NCBI RefSeq assembly: GCF_001005305.1
Contig: NZ_LBMH01000007.1
Location: 1 to 64,000, forward strand
Length of the DNA: 64,000 bases
Direction of reading: 5' to 3'
From: Kordia zhangzhouensis
GTDB taxonomy: Bacteria > Bacteroidota > Bacteroidia > Flavobacteriales > Flavobacteriaceae
A model generated the notes under the pieces. It ran no database searches, was not told the origin of the DNA, and worked only from the letters and a program-made list of their open reading frames with translations. Each line of letters starts with the position of its first letter. Position 1 is the stretch's first letter. The position numbers and the translations under genes are program-made. Shown piece after piece: positions 54,473 to 63,344 of this stretch.

Positions 54473-55780
54473 TTAATACGTGGATGAAATAAAAAAGGTT
54501 TGTGCTATATTACATATGGCAACAAATAGTAAAGATATTGTGAATAGTACATCTAAAACAGTATTCTTGAACTTTTTACGCAATAACGGAATGCTTACTA
54601 AAATAGCCATAAGTAATAATATTTCATAGCCAATATACCATCGGTATTCCATCATTGTAAAACACAACATACAAATTAATAATGTATACGTAATGAACAG
54701 CCAAAACGCTATTTTTTGTGAACCAAACCATGGTTTTTGAAAGAAAATCAGTAATGGAAATACTAACATACAACCGTAATAACGAATAAATTTGGCAACA
54801 GAATACACTACATTGTACGCAACTACTTGGGCATATAATTTAGGATCTTTTTGAACAAATTTTAATGAAGAATTTGGTAACGAGTCTTCTCCATTTTCTT
54901 GAACATATGTCCGTACTTCACTAAATGGTGTTTTATTAAAGATAGCACTTTTATGCAATGGCTCCTTCCCTTCTTGAATTTTTTTTAGTCCTAGATAATT
55001 ACGTTGAATCCAATTGACGTCTTTTTCAAAGTTTTTATTGTAAAAACTCAATGTGCCTTTTTCTTTTAATGACGGATAGTGTATTAGAGAAATGATGGTT
55101 GCACACGAAACACCAATGATAAATCCCGCGCTGAGCAAGTTTTTGAATTGTAAGCTTTGAAAGAGGAATTTGATTCCAAAGAAAACTGCCACTATAACAA
55201 ACAGAAATAATGACGTTGGACGAATTGCAGTGCAAATTCCAAGCAATAATCCTATATAGATGTAATATAGATTTGTTTTTTGTGTAGTAGGGAGTTTTGC
55301 AAAAAGTATATAAAAAATAATAGCTATAAAAACGGCTAAAAATGTATCATTTGCAGTCCGAACGTATGAGTGAATGTTGAGTGTTATAAAAATATAGGTA
55401 GCTGCAATTGCGTAAAAATATATATGATCAACAATTCCTTTGATTTTTTTGAGTAATTGCAACCCAACAAACAATACAATGAGTTCTGATAAAATATTGA
55501 CTGTAATAATCGCTGCATCTACATTATTGAATAGTTTGTAAAACACCCAAATTGCTGAATTGTATAACAAACTTGTTCCATGAACACTTGCTTCGTAAAA
55601 GCCATTTTCGTTGAAAAAAGCAAAACTTTCCTTATATCGATCTGGATCTCCCAATTGATGACTTCCAAAAAAGATATGTTTCAAAATATACATAGCCCAC
55701 GTCACAACAAAGACAATCAACGAAAACCGCAAAAGCTTTCGTGATGTATTTTTTTGTGTTGTAAGTGTTTCGCTTGACAT
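54473..55780 (-). CDS. Multi-span membrane glycosyltransferase-like protein
   Basis: 435 residues, about ten membrane segments with an acidic residue pair after the first loop (HQLGDPDRYKE), as in GT-C (GT39-like) enzymes. Sugar and acceptor unknown. Confidence 0.72.
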   Translation of the reverse strand: MSSETLTTQKNTSRKLLRFSLIVFVVTWAMYILKHIFFGSHQLGDPDRYKESFAFFNENGFYEASVHGTSLLYNSAIWVFYKLFNNVDAAIITVNILSELIVLFVGLQLLKKIKGIVDHIYFYAIAATYIFITLNIHSYVRTANDTFLAVFIAIIFYILFAKLPTTQKTNLYYIYIGLLLGICTAIRPTSLFLFVIVAVFFGIKFLFQSLQFKNLLSAGFIIGVSCATIISLIHYPSLKEKGTLSFYNKNFEKDVNWIQRNYLGLKKIQEGKEPLHKSAIFNKTPFSEVRTYVQENGEDSLPNSSLKFVQKDPKLYAQVVAYNVVYSVAKFIRYYGCMLVFPLLIFFQKPWFGSQKIAFWLFITYTLLICMLCFTMMEYRWYIGYEILLLMAILVSIPLLRKKFKNTVLDVLFTISLLFVAICNIAQTFFISSTY

Positions 55781-55781
55781 T

Positions 55782-57188
55782 TTATAGATTCTTTAATAGT
55801 GTTTGAAAGGCATCATACATACGCTTAGAAACTTCATCTAACGGATGTTTTGCAATACTTTCTGCCCATTTACTACGCGATGAACGATTTTGCTGCTCTA
55901 ACGCTTCTAAATCGCTTAAAACATTCGTATATTTTGCTTTATCTTCTATTCTGTAAACAGCATTTTCATGTGTTTCAAATGTTTTAAAATGCACAAAATT
56001 GTACAAACGCCCAATATTAAAATCTTTATGTCCATTGGTTTGCGCATATGTGCAATAAAAAGCCGGTTTTCCCAATAAAATTGCATCTAAAGCCATTGTG
56101 GAACCAATATTGAACATCGCTTCGCTGTAAAACAATGTACTATATAATACACCCAAATTGGAGTTGACCATATAATTTTTTGGCAACGGAAAGACATCAT
56201 GATTCCAGGTAGGAATCACTTCTGTAAGTACTTCTTTGTATGTTTCTAAAACAGTCTTGAATCCTTCATTATAATCTGCTGGGTTAGCTCGTAAAATTAC
56301 ATGATATTGTTCTGAATTTGCTTGATTGTATATTGTAACGGCTTCTGCAAGATCTTTTAAATATAAAGGATCATCCATTCCAATAGACGTAAAATTCCCT
56401 GAAAAACACAAGAGCTTTCTATTCTCTGGCAAGTTATAAGCCTTGTAAAATAGATCTTTAGGGATTAAATATTCTGATTTTTTGTAAAATGTAAACTGCG
56501 GTGTCCCAGTAACGGTTATATTATTTCCTAAAACTTCCTGCGGATAATATGCTTCCATTTCTGCCTTCATATAGTCGCTCCACACAAAATAATGATCGGC
56601 TTTTAACATTTTATTCCCTTTCGGAAGATTATCCCATGAATGGATAAAGCTCACAACAGGAATATTTAAATCACGTGCAGCCAAAACAGGTGCAAGCGAA
56701 AAACTAGACACTTGGTGTGAACAATAGATAAGATCAGGAGTGTTTTCTTGTAAATATGTTATACAAGCCTTGTAATAACTCGAAGCTCTAGTGAGATTAA
56801 AAAACTGATCTTCTAATTGTTGAATTCCTTTTGGAGACGCGTAGAAATATGACAAAAAATTAATCAATCCGAATTTGAGCTGTTTCTTAAAACTGCTCTT
56901 TCCAGGCGCAACTCTGTATAATACATGGTTCTTGTTAACTTGTTTTTTATCATTAAAACGCAACGTTGCTTTAGCTTTTAAATAGCGTAAAAAATCAGTC
57001 TTTCCGTGATAATCAAATTCAGGCAATTGTTCCGTTTCAATATGAGAAGGTAATTTATCTAAAGCCGAAGAGGTAATGTTGTGCCAAACCAACATGTCAA
57101 TGTTTTCTGGAGTTGTAAAGAAATCACTGGCATAATGGTTTTCAAAACTTTGATATCCTACAAATATGGATATTATCTTTTTTCGCAT
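55782..57188 (-). CDS. GT-B-like protein of unknown specificity
   Basis: 468 residues without membrane segments. Layout of two Rossmann-like halves: LIYCSHQVSSFSLAPVLAARDLNIPVVSFIHSWDNLPKG and a C-terminal NIGSTMALDAILLGKPAFYC, resembling nucleotide-sugar sites of GT-B or CDP-glycerol-transferase-like proteins. The start overlaps the end of the asparagine-synthetase-like gene by 16 bases. Confidence 0.75.
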   Translation of the reverse strand: MRKKIISIFVGYQSFENHYASDFFTTPENIDMLVWHNITSSALDKLPSHIETEQLPEFDYHGKTDFLRYLKAKATLRFNDKKQVNKNHVLYRVAPGKSSFKKQLKFGLINFLSYFYASPKGIQQLEDQFFNLTRASSYYKACITYLQENTPDLIYCSHQVSSFSLAPVLAARDLNIPVVSFIHSWDNLPKGNKMLKADHYFVWSDYMKAEMEAYYPQEVLGNNITVTGTPQFTFYKKSEYLIPKDLFYKAYNLPENRKLLCFSGNFTSIGMDDPLYLKDLAEAVTIYNQANSEQYHVILRANPADYNEGFKTVLETYKEVLTEVIPTWNHDVFPLPKNYMVNSNLGVLYSTLFYSEAMFNIGSTMALDAILLGKPAFYCTYAQTNGHKDFNIGRLYNFVHFKTFETHENAVYRIEDKAKYTNVLSDLEALEQQNRSSRSKWAESIAKHPLDEVSKRMYDAFQTLLKNL

Positions 57189-58747
57189 GGGGCAACTGCG
57201 TTATTGATATTGTCGACAAATATAGCCATTGATAAGATTCTGAAAAGAAAATAAAGTCCTCTATTTGGATTTTTTTGTTGTTGTCGTGCCAATTCTAATA
57301 CTTTTTGCGTATCAAATACCTCTTTAAGCGAATGGATATGCTTTTGAAGCAATTTATACAGCACTACTCCTATTTCATTAGAAATACGATGATTCCAGTC
57401 TTGAACGGTTACATCCGACTGAATCGGGTTTCTGAAAAATGCTAACAAGTCTTGATTGGAAGTGTAAATAATTTCCTTGTGAATTTCATCGTTTTTGTAG
57501 CGATTCAAAGGCAGATGATGAGTTTGTTTGATGAAATCTTCGTGTAAAAACGGTGTAATTTTGTCCCGATATACAGATAGTAGTTTATGTCTGTTGCCAA
57601 AATTCCCCGGTAAACGTCCATTTCTATAAAAATTAATTAAAATTTCCGCATTCGAATTTCCTTGGTAATTTTTGATAATCGCTGCTGAAATATTCTCTGG
57701 ATATTTTTGTAGAAACGAATAGAAATCCTTCTGAAAAGTATCTACTAAAAACTCTTTGGGAGTCAAATAATTATGTAATGCTTTTACAAGATTTGTTTCT
57801 TCCGGAAAGAACATGCGTACACATTCGCCAGCTTCTCCCATTACATAACTATAATTTGGCGGAATTCCTTGATCAACAAATTTGAGCATATCTACATACG
57901 AAATTGTACCTAAACCACCTGAAATATTCGCTATTTCATAAGCATAGTGCATAAACTCTTCTTCATCACACAAAGTAGTATGTTGATACGCTACTTCCAA
58001 ATTTACAGCGATTTCTTTTCCTTGTACGACATCGGCAGAGTAAACTTTTCCGAAGTTTCCCGTTTTCACATTTGGAGCGTGTTTTTCTACCTGACTCAGT
58101 AATGCTAAGCTATCTTTTCCTGCAGTAGCACCAAAAAATAGTTGACTGGCAACATGTATTCCTTGTTTAAGCGAAAGAGAAGGTGTTTCTTCTGAAAATT
58201 GTATCGAAAGTTGTGTAGCATTGTATACTAAACTCGAATTGAATTCGTGTAGCGTACCTCCATGAAGTCGCACAATATTCTTATACGGGAGAGAGAAAGG
58301 CTTCACTTGATATCCAAATGCAAAATGTGCTTGCAATCCGTTGTAATCAAATTCTAATGGCACATTAAATACTTCAAAATTTTGAAAGTTTAGGAAGAAA
58401 TGAAGTGTATCGTTCAATCGTAAACTAAAACTTCCATTAACGCCATATAAGTCACTAATAACTATTAAGTTGTTTTTATTTTTATCATAAATAAATAATT
58501 CAAAAGCTCCTCCTAAAAGATTATATATATTGGCAAGTGTCTCTTCTTCATGATAGTGTAATTTTTCTAAGAAATTAAGGATTTTCTCTCTGCTATGATC
58601 TGAAGAATACCAAATGATTTCTCGCTGTGCATCTTCAAACCAATACAATGTACTTCCTTGTTTTTCTTTTTGAAAAAGTTGCACTTTAAAACTGTTTCCA
58701 TCAAAGGAAATATGAAAATTAGTGATGCTATGTTTTTCTAGTCTCAC
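57173..58747 (-). CDS. Asparagine synthetase-like protein with degenerate glutaminase half
   Basis: 524 residues. N-terminal half (about 1-185) resembles the Ntn amidotransferase domain of AsnB (LLGGAFELFIYDKNKNNLIVISDLYG), but the protein begins MRLEK and has no Cys2 nucleophile, so it cannot use glutamine as AsnB does. The C-terminal half has a PP-loop TAGKDSLALL (about 209-218; family SGGxDS changed to TAGKDS) for AMP activation of a carboxylate. It overlaps the CMP-sugar synthetase gene by 4 bases, suggesting an amide on the nonulosonic acid or another carboxylate. The function is inference. Confidence 0.78.
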   Translation of the reverse strand: MRLEKHSITNFHISFDGNSFKVQLFQKEKQGSTLYWFEDAQREIIWYSSDHSREKILNFLEKLHYHEEETLANIYNLLGGAFELFIYDKNKNNLIVISDLYGVNGSFSLRLNDTLHFFLNFQNFEVFNVPLEFDYNGLQAHFAFGYQVKPFSLPYKNIVRLHGGTLHEFNSSLVYNATQLSIQFSEETPSLSLKQGIHVASQLFFGATAGKDSLALLSQVEKHAPNVKTGNFGKVYSADVVQGKEIAVNLEVAYQHTTLCDEEEFMHYAYEIANISGGLGTISYVDMLKFVDQGIPPNYSYVMGEAGECVRMFFPEETNLVKALHNYLTPKEFLVDTFQKDFYSFLQKYPENISAAIIKNYQGNSNAEILINFYRNGRLPGNFGNRHKLLSVYRDKITPFLHEDFIKQTHHLPLNRYKNDEIHKEIIYTSNQDLLAFFRNPIQSDVTVQDWNHRISNEIGVVLYKLLQKHIHSLKEVFDTQKVLELARQQQKNPNRGLYFLFRILSMAIFVDNINNAVAPCEKR

Positions 58748-59442
58748 AAATGAAGTGTTTTAGCTAGTTTTTCGGCTTGCTGCCAATCTTCTAGGGTATC
58801 TATGTTTACATAATAAGCAATGTCAGATACAATATACGAAATCGATTGACCATATAAAGAATTTTGAGATTCAATTACATTTGTTTTTGTAATATAGATA
58901 CTTCCATCTCTATGGTATGCTTTTGGTAATTCTTGTCGTCTTGAGATAATTTGTTTTTCTCCTGTTGCAATATGTAATATCCCTTTTTCATTGGCTTCAA
59001 ATGTCCAATGAGGATTGTATTGATGTGGTACTTCTAACACTGAAACCAGCGAATCTGTCTGTTTTTCTTGAAATGTTTTCAAGGCTTTATCTAAAAAACC
59101 TTTGGGACGAAACGGACTAGTTGGTTGTAATAGACAAATAGCGTCAAACTCTTTTCCTTCTTCTTTTAAAAAAGCGATTGCATGTTGTAATACAGGCAAG
59201 GTAGGTGTGGTATCTTCTGCTAAATGTTCTGGTCTTTTAAAAGGAACATTGGCTCCCAATGATTTCGAAATTTTTATAATTTCATCATCATCTGTAGTTA
59301 CTAAAACTTCAGAAATATATTTGCATTGCAATGCAGCGTCAATACTATAGTGAATTAAAGGTTTTCCATTGAGTAATTTTTTGTTTTTCCCTGGAACACC
59401 TTTGCTTCCTCCTCTTGCTGGTATAACGGCTAGAATTTTCAT
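58744..59442 (-). CDS. neuA: CMP-nonulosonic acid (acylneuraminate) cytidylyltransferase
   Basis: 232 residues. N-terminal PARGGSKGVPGKNKK loop and LLQPTSPFR are the CTP-binding signatures of CMP-sialic / legionaminic / pseudaminic acid synthetases. It activates a nine-carbon sugar for transfer. The exact sugar (Neu, Leg or Pse) cannot be fixed from sequence. Confidence 0.88.
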   Translation of the reverse strand: MKILAVIPARGGSKGVPGKNKKLLNGKPLIHYSIDAALQCKYISEVLVTTDDDEIIKISKSLGANVPFKRPEHLAEDTTPTLPVLQHAIAFLKEEGKEFDAICLLQPTSPFRPKGFLDKALKTFQEKQTDSLVSVLEVPHQYNPHWTFEANEKGILHIATGEKQIISRRQELPKAYHRDGSIYITKTNVIESQNSLYGQSISYIVSDIAYYVNIDTLEDWQQAEKLAKTLHL

Positions 59443-60599
59443 TAATACATAATCGTTTTGTGTGCTATCAATTCTGTATTGGCTAGAGCTTCTGCAATTT
59501 GTTTTCCAGAATTTCCATTACCATAAATATGTTCCGAAAGCCTTCCTTTTTGAGTAATTCGCTCTTTAATTGCTAATTTGATAGCTTCCGTATTATATGG
59601 AACATCGACCACATTTTTTCCTCGCTGACGACGGTTTTGACGTGTTCCAATGTTTACTGTTGGTACTCCTATGAATGAACATTCGCGAATACCAACACTT
59701 GAATTTCCTACCAAACAATCACTATTTTTTAATAAATGTAAAAAGTCATTCGGCTCCATATTTTTAAAGAAGCGAATATTTGAAGGTGCAAAATTTTCTC
59801 TGTAATACCGTATTCCGTTAGATGTTCCGTCCGAACCTGCATCTACATTTGGCCAAAACCAAAATGTAGGGATATTCAATTCATGAACAGCTTTTAAAGT
59901 GCATAAAACATCTTCTCGTGCCGATTCATATCGATTGGTTTCTGGATGTTGCATTACAACTAAGTAACCGTTAGAGATATCTATATTTGCCCCAACACCA
60001 CCGTATTTTTTAATTGGATCAAATTGATATTCATTATTTTCTAAGACCTCTTTGGCGATATCGATTGATGGACACCCTGTATTGATTACATATTTCGGAT
60101 CTTCTCCCAATTTGATGACACGGTTTTTAGCATCTGCGGAAGCGACTAAGTGCAAATCTGCCAATTTTGTATTAGCATGACGTACTTTTTCGTCAATATT
60201 TCCGGTGACTTCACCGCCTTGAATGTGAACGAGTGGAATGTTTTGATATGCGGCAGCAATACTAGTTGCAATGGTTTCAAAACGATCTGCAATGGTAATT
60301 ACGGCATCTGGTTTTAGATTGTAAAATACGTTGGAAAGCTCCATCACGCCTAATCCTGTAGTTTTTGCCATTGCTGTTGGATTTTCACCTTCCAATACCA
60401 TAAATACCTTTTCATTGATTTTGAAACCATCTTTTTCAATGACATTCACAGCATTTCCATAACGACCTAACAACGCAGAACCTGCCACGACGAGTTGTAG
60501 CTCCAAGTTTGGATGTTCTTGAATGGCTTTGAGCGCAGTTTTAATTCTACTATAGGAAGGTCGTGCAGTAACAACAGCACATATTTTTCGTTTGTTCAT
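59442..60599 (-). CDS. neuC: UDP-N-acetylglucosamine 2-epimerase (hydrolysing)
   Basis: 385 residues. ADRFETIATSIAAAYQNIPLVHIQGGEVTGNIDEKVRHANTKLADLH and GNSSVGIRECSFIGVPTVNIG are the hallmark segments of hydrolysing UDP-GlcNAc 2-epimerases (NeuC/LegG). The product is free ManNAc or a relative, the usual precursor of nonulosonic acids. Overlaps the CMP-synthetase gene by one base. Confidence 0.9.
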   Translation of the reverse strand: MNKRKICAVVTARPSYSRIKTALKAIQEHPNLELQLVVAGSALLGRYGNAVNVIEKDGFKINEKVFMVLEGENPTAMAKTTGLGVMELSNVFYNLKPDAVITIADRFETIATSIAAAYQNIPLVHIQGGEVTGNIDEKVRHANTKLADLHLVASADAKNRVIKLGEDPKYVINTGCPSIDIAKEVLENNEYQFDPIKKYGGVGANIDISNGYLVVMQHPETNRYESAREDVLCTLKAVHELNIPTFWFWPNVDAGSDGTSNGIRYYRENFAPSNIRFFKNMEPNDFLHLLKNSDCLVGNSSVGIRECSFIGVPTVNIGTRQNRRQRGKNVVDVPYNTEAIKLAIKERITQKGRLSEHIYGNGNSGKQIAEALANTELIAHKTIMY

Positions 60600-60642
60600 T
60601 TTTTTTAATTCAATAGTTGAATGATTTCATGCACCATACGCA

Positions 60643-61782
60643 TTAATTTTCATAAAAATTCGTAATTATAGTACTTATTTTCTCTACTTCCTGCAATGAA
60701 AGTTCATAAAACAATGGCAATCGTAAAAGTCTATCTGAGAATTTTTCAACATTTTCCAATGTTCTTCCATCATGTTGATCCTTGAAATAGTTACTTTTAT
60801 GCAAGGATTGGTAGTGAAAAACCGCATGTACATTGTGTTCTCGTAAATGTTTGATGAGCTGCATACGCTCTTCTAAGCTTTTACAAACTATATAGAATAA
60901 ATGTCCATTGGAAGTAGTATTCTTTAGTTCGAACAATTGTATATATCCATTTGTTTCTAGTGATTGTAATTTTTTATAATAGGTATTCCAAATTGCTTTT
61001 CGCTTGTTTTGAATTTTTTCTAGATTTTCAAGTTGAGCAAACAGAAATGCTGCATTTAATTCTGACGGTAAAAATGAAGATCCAATATCTACCCAACCAT
61101 ATTTGTCAATTTCACCTCGAAAAAAAGCAGCTCTATTTGTTCCTTTTTCCCAGATTATTTCAGCGCGAGCTTTAAATTGTTCGTCATTAATGAGCAACAT
61201 ACCACCTTCTCCACATTGAATATTTTTTGTTTCATGAAAGGAATAAGTTCCTAAATGCCCAATACTTCCTAAAGCTTTGCCGTTATAAAACGAATCAATG
61301 GCTTGAGCCGCGTCTTCAATAACGTACAAATTATGCTTGGTTGCCAAGTTCATAATATAATCCATATTACATGGCATTCCTGCATAATGAACAACTACGA
61401 CAGCTTTGGTTTTTTTTGTGATTACGGCTTCAATTTTCGTTTCGTCTATGTTGGGATCATTGTCTTTACTATCAACAAATACAATTTTCGCTCCGCGTAA
61501 TATAAATGCATTTGCTGTTGACACAAATGTAAATGCAGGCATGATAACCTCATCCCCTGGTTGAATTTCTAAGAGAATTGCCGCCATTTCTAATGCATCC
61601 GTACACGAAGTTGTCATTAGACATTTTTTAAACCCGTATATTTTTTCTAAGAATTCTTGGCAGCGTTTGGTATATTTTCCATTTCCTGAAATTTTCCCAT
61701 ATTGAACTGCATCTGCTATATATGAAAGCTCATTTCCAATGATGTATGGCTTATTGAATGGTATTAGTTTATCTTGTTCCAA
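60643..61782 (-). CDS. wecE: DegT/WecE-like PLP-dependent sugar aminotransferase
   Basis: 379 residues. PLP lysine in SFHETKN (Lys186) and Asp157 in VIEDAAQ; opening IPFNKPYIIGNELSYI and MPAFTFVSTANAFILRGAKIVFVD closely match WecE/RffA (dTDP-4-dehydro-6-deoxyglucose transaminase making dTDP-4-amino-4,6-dideoxygalactose). The match was judged from memory, so the sugar is not certain. It shares 19 bases with the formyltransferase gene. Confidence 0.88.
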   Translation of the reverse strand: MEQDKLIPFNKPYIIGNELSYIADAVQYGKISGNGKYTKRCQEFLEKIYGFKKCLMTTSCTDALEMAAILLEIQPGDEVIMPAFTFVSTANAFILRGAKIVFVDSKDNDPNIDETKIEAVITKKTKAVVVVHYAGMPCNMDYIMNLATKHNLYVIEDAAQAIDSFYNGKALGSIGHLGTYSFHETKNIQCGEGGMLLINDEQFKARAEIIWEKGTNRAAFFRGEIDKYGWVDIGSSFLPSELNAAFLFAQLENLEKIQNKRKAIWNTYYKKLQSLETNGYIQLFELKNTTSNGHLFYIVCKSLEERMQLIKHLREHNVHAVFHYQSLHKSNYFKDQHDGRTLENVEKFSDRLLRLPLFYELSLQEVEKISTIITNFYEN

Positions 61783-62429
61783 AATACTGTATCGAATTTT
61801 TGAGCGTTATAGTGTAAAGCCGGATTATATAAGCATTCCGCCTTATTTTGATTAAAAAGAATCTCTTTTTCTTTAGAGTCTTCAGTGATAATGTATAGTG
61901 CATTTAATAGCGTTATACAAGCATTTTTAAATACTATATCATAAATTTCAGTGATTTCTTGTTTCCAATCAACAGGAAACACAAATTGCGATATTATTTT
62001 ACCAGCATCTACTTCTTCATTTACATAATGTGCTGTAGCACCAATAAGTTGAACGTGTTGTTTTTTTGCTTCTTGAACAGTCCGCATGCCAATGAGTCCT
62101 TTAAATGCTGGAAGCAACGAGTAATGTAAGTTTATGAACCCATTAGGGATTGTATCTAATATAAATTTTGGAATGATTTTATGAATGGTCGTTATGACAA
62201 TATCTGGCTTTTGATTTTGTAAAAGTTGATGTAAATCGTTCCAACCATCATTTTTTAAGTTTAAGATTGTTGTGTTTATTTTTTTAGACATTGCATAGGT
62301 AGCAGCACCACATTCTCTATCGGCTACCACAGCGATTACTTCAAAAGGTGCTTGTAATGTTTGAATCGCTTCTGCCATGAATTTGAGCGTTCCACCGTTC
62401 CCAGATACTAAAAAAACAATCTTTTTCAT
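61764..62429 (-). CDS. Formyltransferase (PurN-like fold), probable sugar N-formyltransferase
   Basis: 221 residues. Catalytic triad Asn100, His102 and Asp141 in FINLHYSLLP and VDAGKIIS; N-terminal VFLVSGNGGTLKFMAEA. The fold uses N10-formyltetrahydrofolate. Next to an amino-sugar aminotransferase it is likely to formylate a 4-amino sugar, rather than serving purine synthesis. Confidence 0.78.
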   Translation of the reverse strand: MKKIVFLVSGNGGTLKFMAEAIQTLQAPFEVIAVVADRECGAATYAMSKKINTTILNLKNDGWNDLHQLLQNQKPDIVITTIHKIIPKFILDTIPNGFINLHYSLLPAFKGLIGMRTVQEAKKQHVQLIGATAHYVNEEVDAGKIISQFVFPVDWKQEITEIYDIVFKNACITLLNALYIITEDSKEKEILFNQNKAECLYNPALHYNAQKFDTVFWNKIN

Positions 62430-62431
62430 CG

Positions 62432-63343
62432 CTATTTTTTTATGGTATAATTAGGTCGTTTTGTCGTTTTAAGATTGATTCTATATAGATATTCACCCAC
62501 AATACCTAAGCCAAGTAACAAGGCGCTCATTCCTAATCCTATTGCGATGATTAACGTTGGAAATCCCGCAATTAAATCATCATATAATAATTTTCTAACC
62601 ACAATGTATATGCTATATACAAGTGTTACGAGAAAAATAATAATCGATGAATATGATAGAATACGTATAGGAATGTTTGAAAATGTAAATAGAATATTGA
62701 TTGAATGTTCTATGAGTTTTTTCATTGTGTAAGAACTCTCTCCTGCAAAGCGCTCTTTGTGTTCTACCGTAGTACTTGACACATTATTTGTAATCCAGCT
62801 TAAGTATCCATCCAAAAAGGTGTATGAATTTCGCATCTCAATAAGTTGCAATGCAATATCTTTTTTAATTAGTCGAAACGCAGAATAATCTTTGTGCAGG
62901 TTTTCAATTGCGTACGAAAGAACTTTTTTCATGATTCGGGACGTAATATTCCGAAATTTAGAATGCTCCAATGTTGCATTGACTCCATACACTACATCAT
63001 AGTCTCCTTCTTGTTGTTTTTCTAATAGTTTTTGAATGTCTTTTGGTTGATGCTGTAAATCTTCATCCATTGTTACAATCAAGTCTCCTTCACATACTGA
63101 AAAACCAGCTATAATGGCATTGTGTTGCCCGTAATTACGTGTAAGTTCAATGAGTTTTATCTGCTCTGGAAACGATTTTTGTAACTTTTTTAAAACCGTT
63201 ATTGAATTATCTGGCCCGCAATCATTTACAAATACAATTTCGTATTTGAGTTGAGCTTCATTACAGTACGAAACAATTTCAGAGTGTAAGGCTTCTAAGG
63301 TTTTCTCACCATTATATACAGGTATGACAATCGATATGTCCAT
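62432..63343 (-). CDS. GT2 polyprenyl-phosphate sugar transferase (ArnC/GtrB/DPM-like)
   Basis: 303 residues. GT-A motifs VVIPVYNGEKTLEALH and MDEDLQHQPKDI, followed by two membrane segments (about 230-252, 265-290). The family loads a sugar onto undecaprenyl phosphate. It starts 1 base after the WbqC-like gene. Confidence 0.88.
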   Translation of the reverse strand: MDISIVIPVYNGEKTLEALHSEIVSYCNEAQLKYEIVFVNDCGPDNSITVLKKLQKSFPEQIKLIELTRNYGQHNAIIAGFSVCEGDLIVTMDEDLQHQPKDIQKLLEKQQEGDYDVVYGVNATLEHSKFRNITSRIMKKVLSYAIENLHKDYSAFRLIKKDIALQLIEMRNSYTFLDGYLSWITNNVSSTTVEHKERFAGESSYTMKKLIEHSINILFTFSNIPIRILSYSSIIIFLVTLVYSIYIVVRKLLYDDLIAGFPTLIIAIGLGMSALLLGLGIVGEYLYRINLKTTKRPNYTIKK

Positions 63344-63344
63344 A

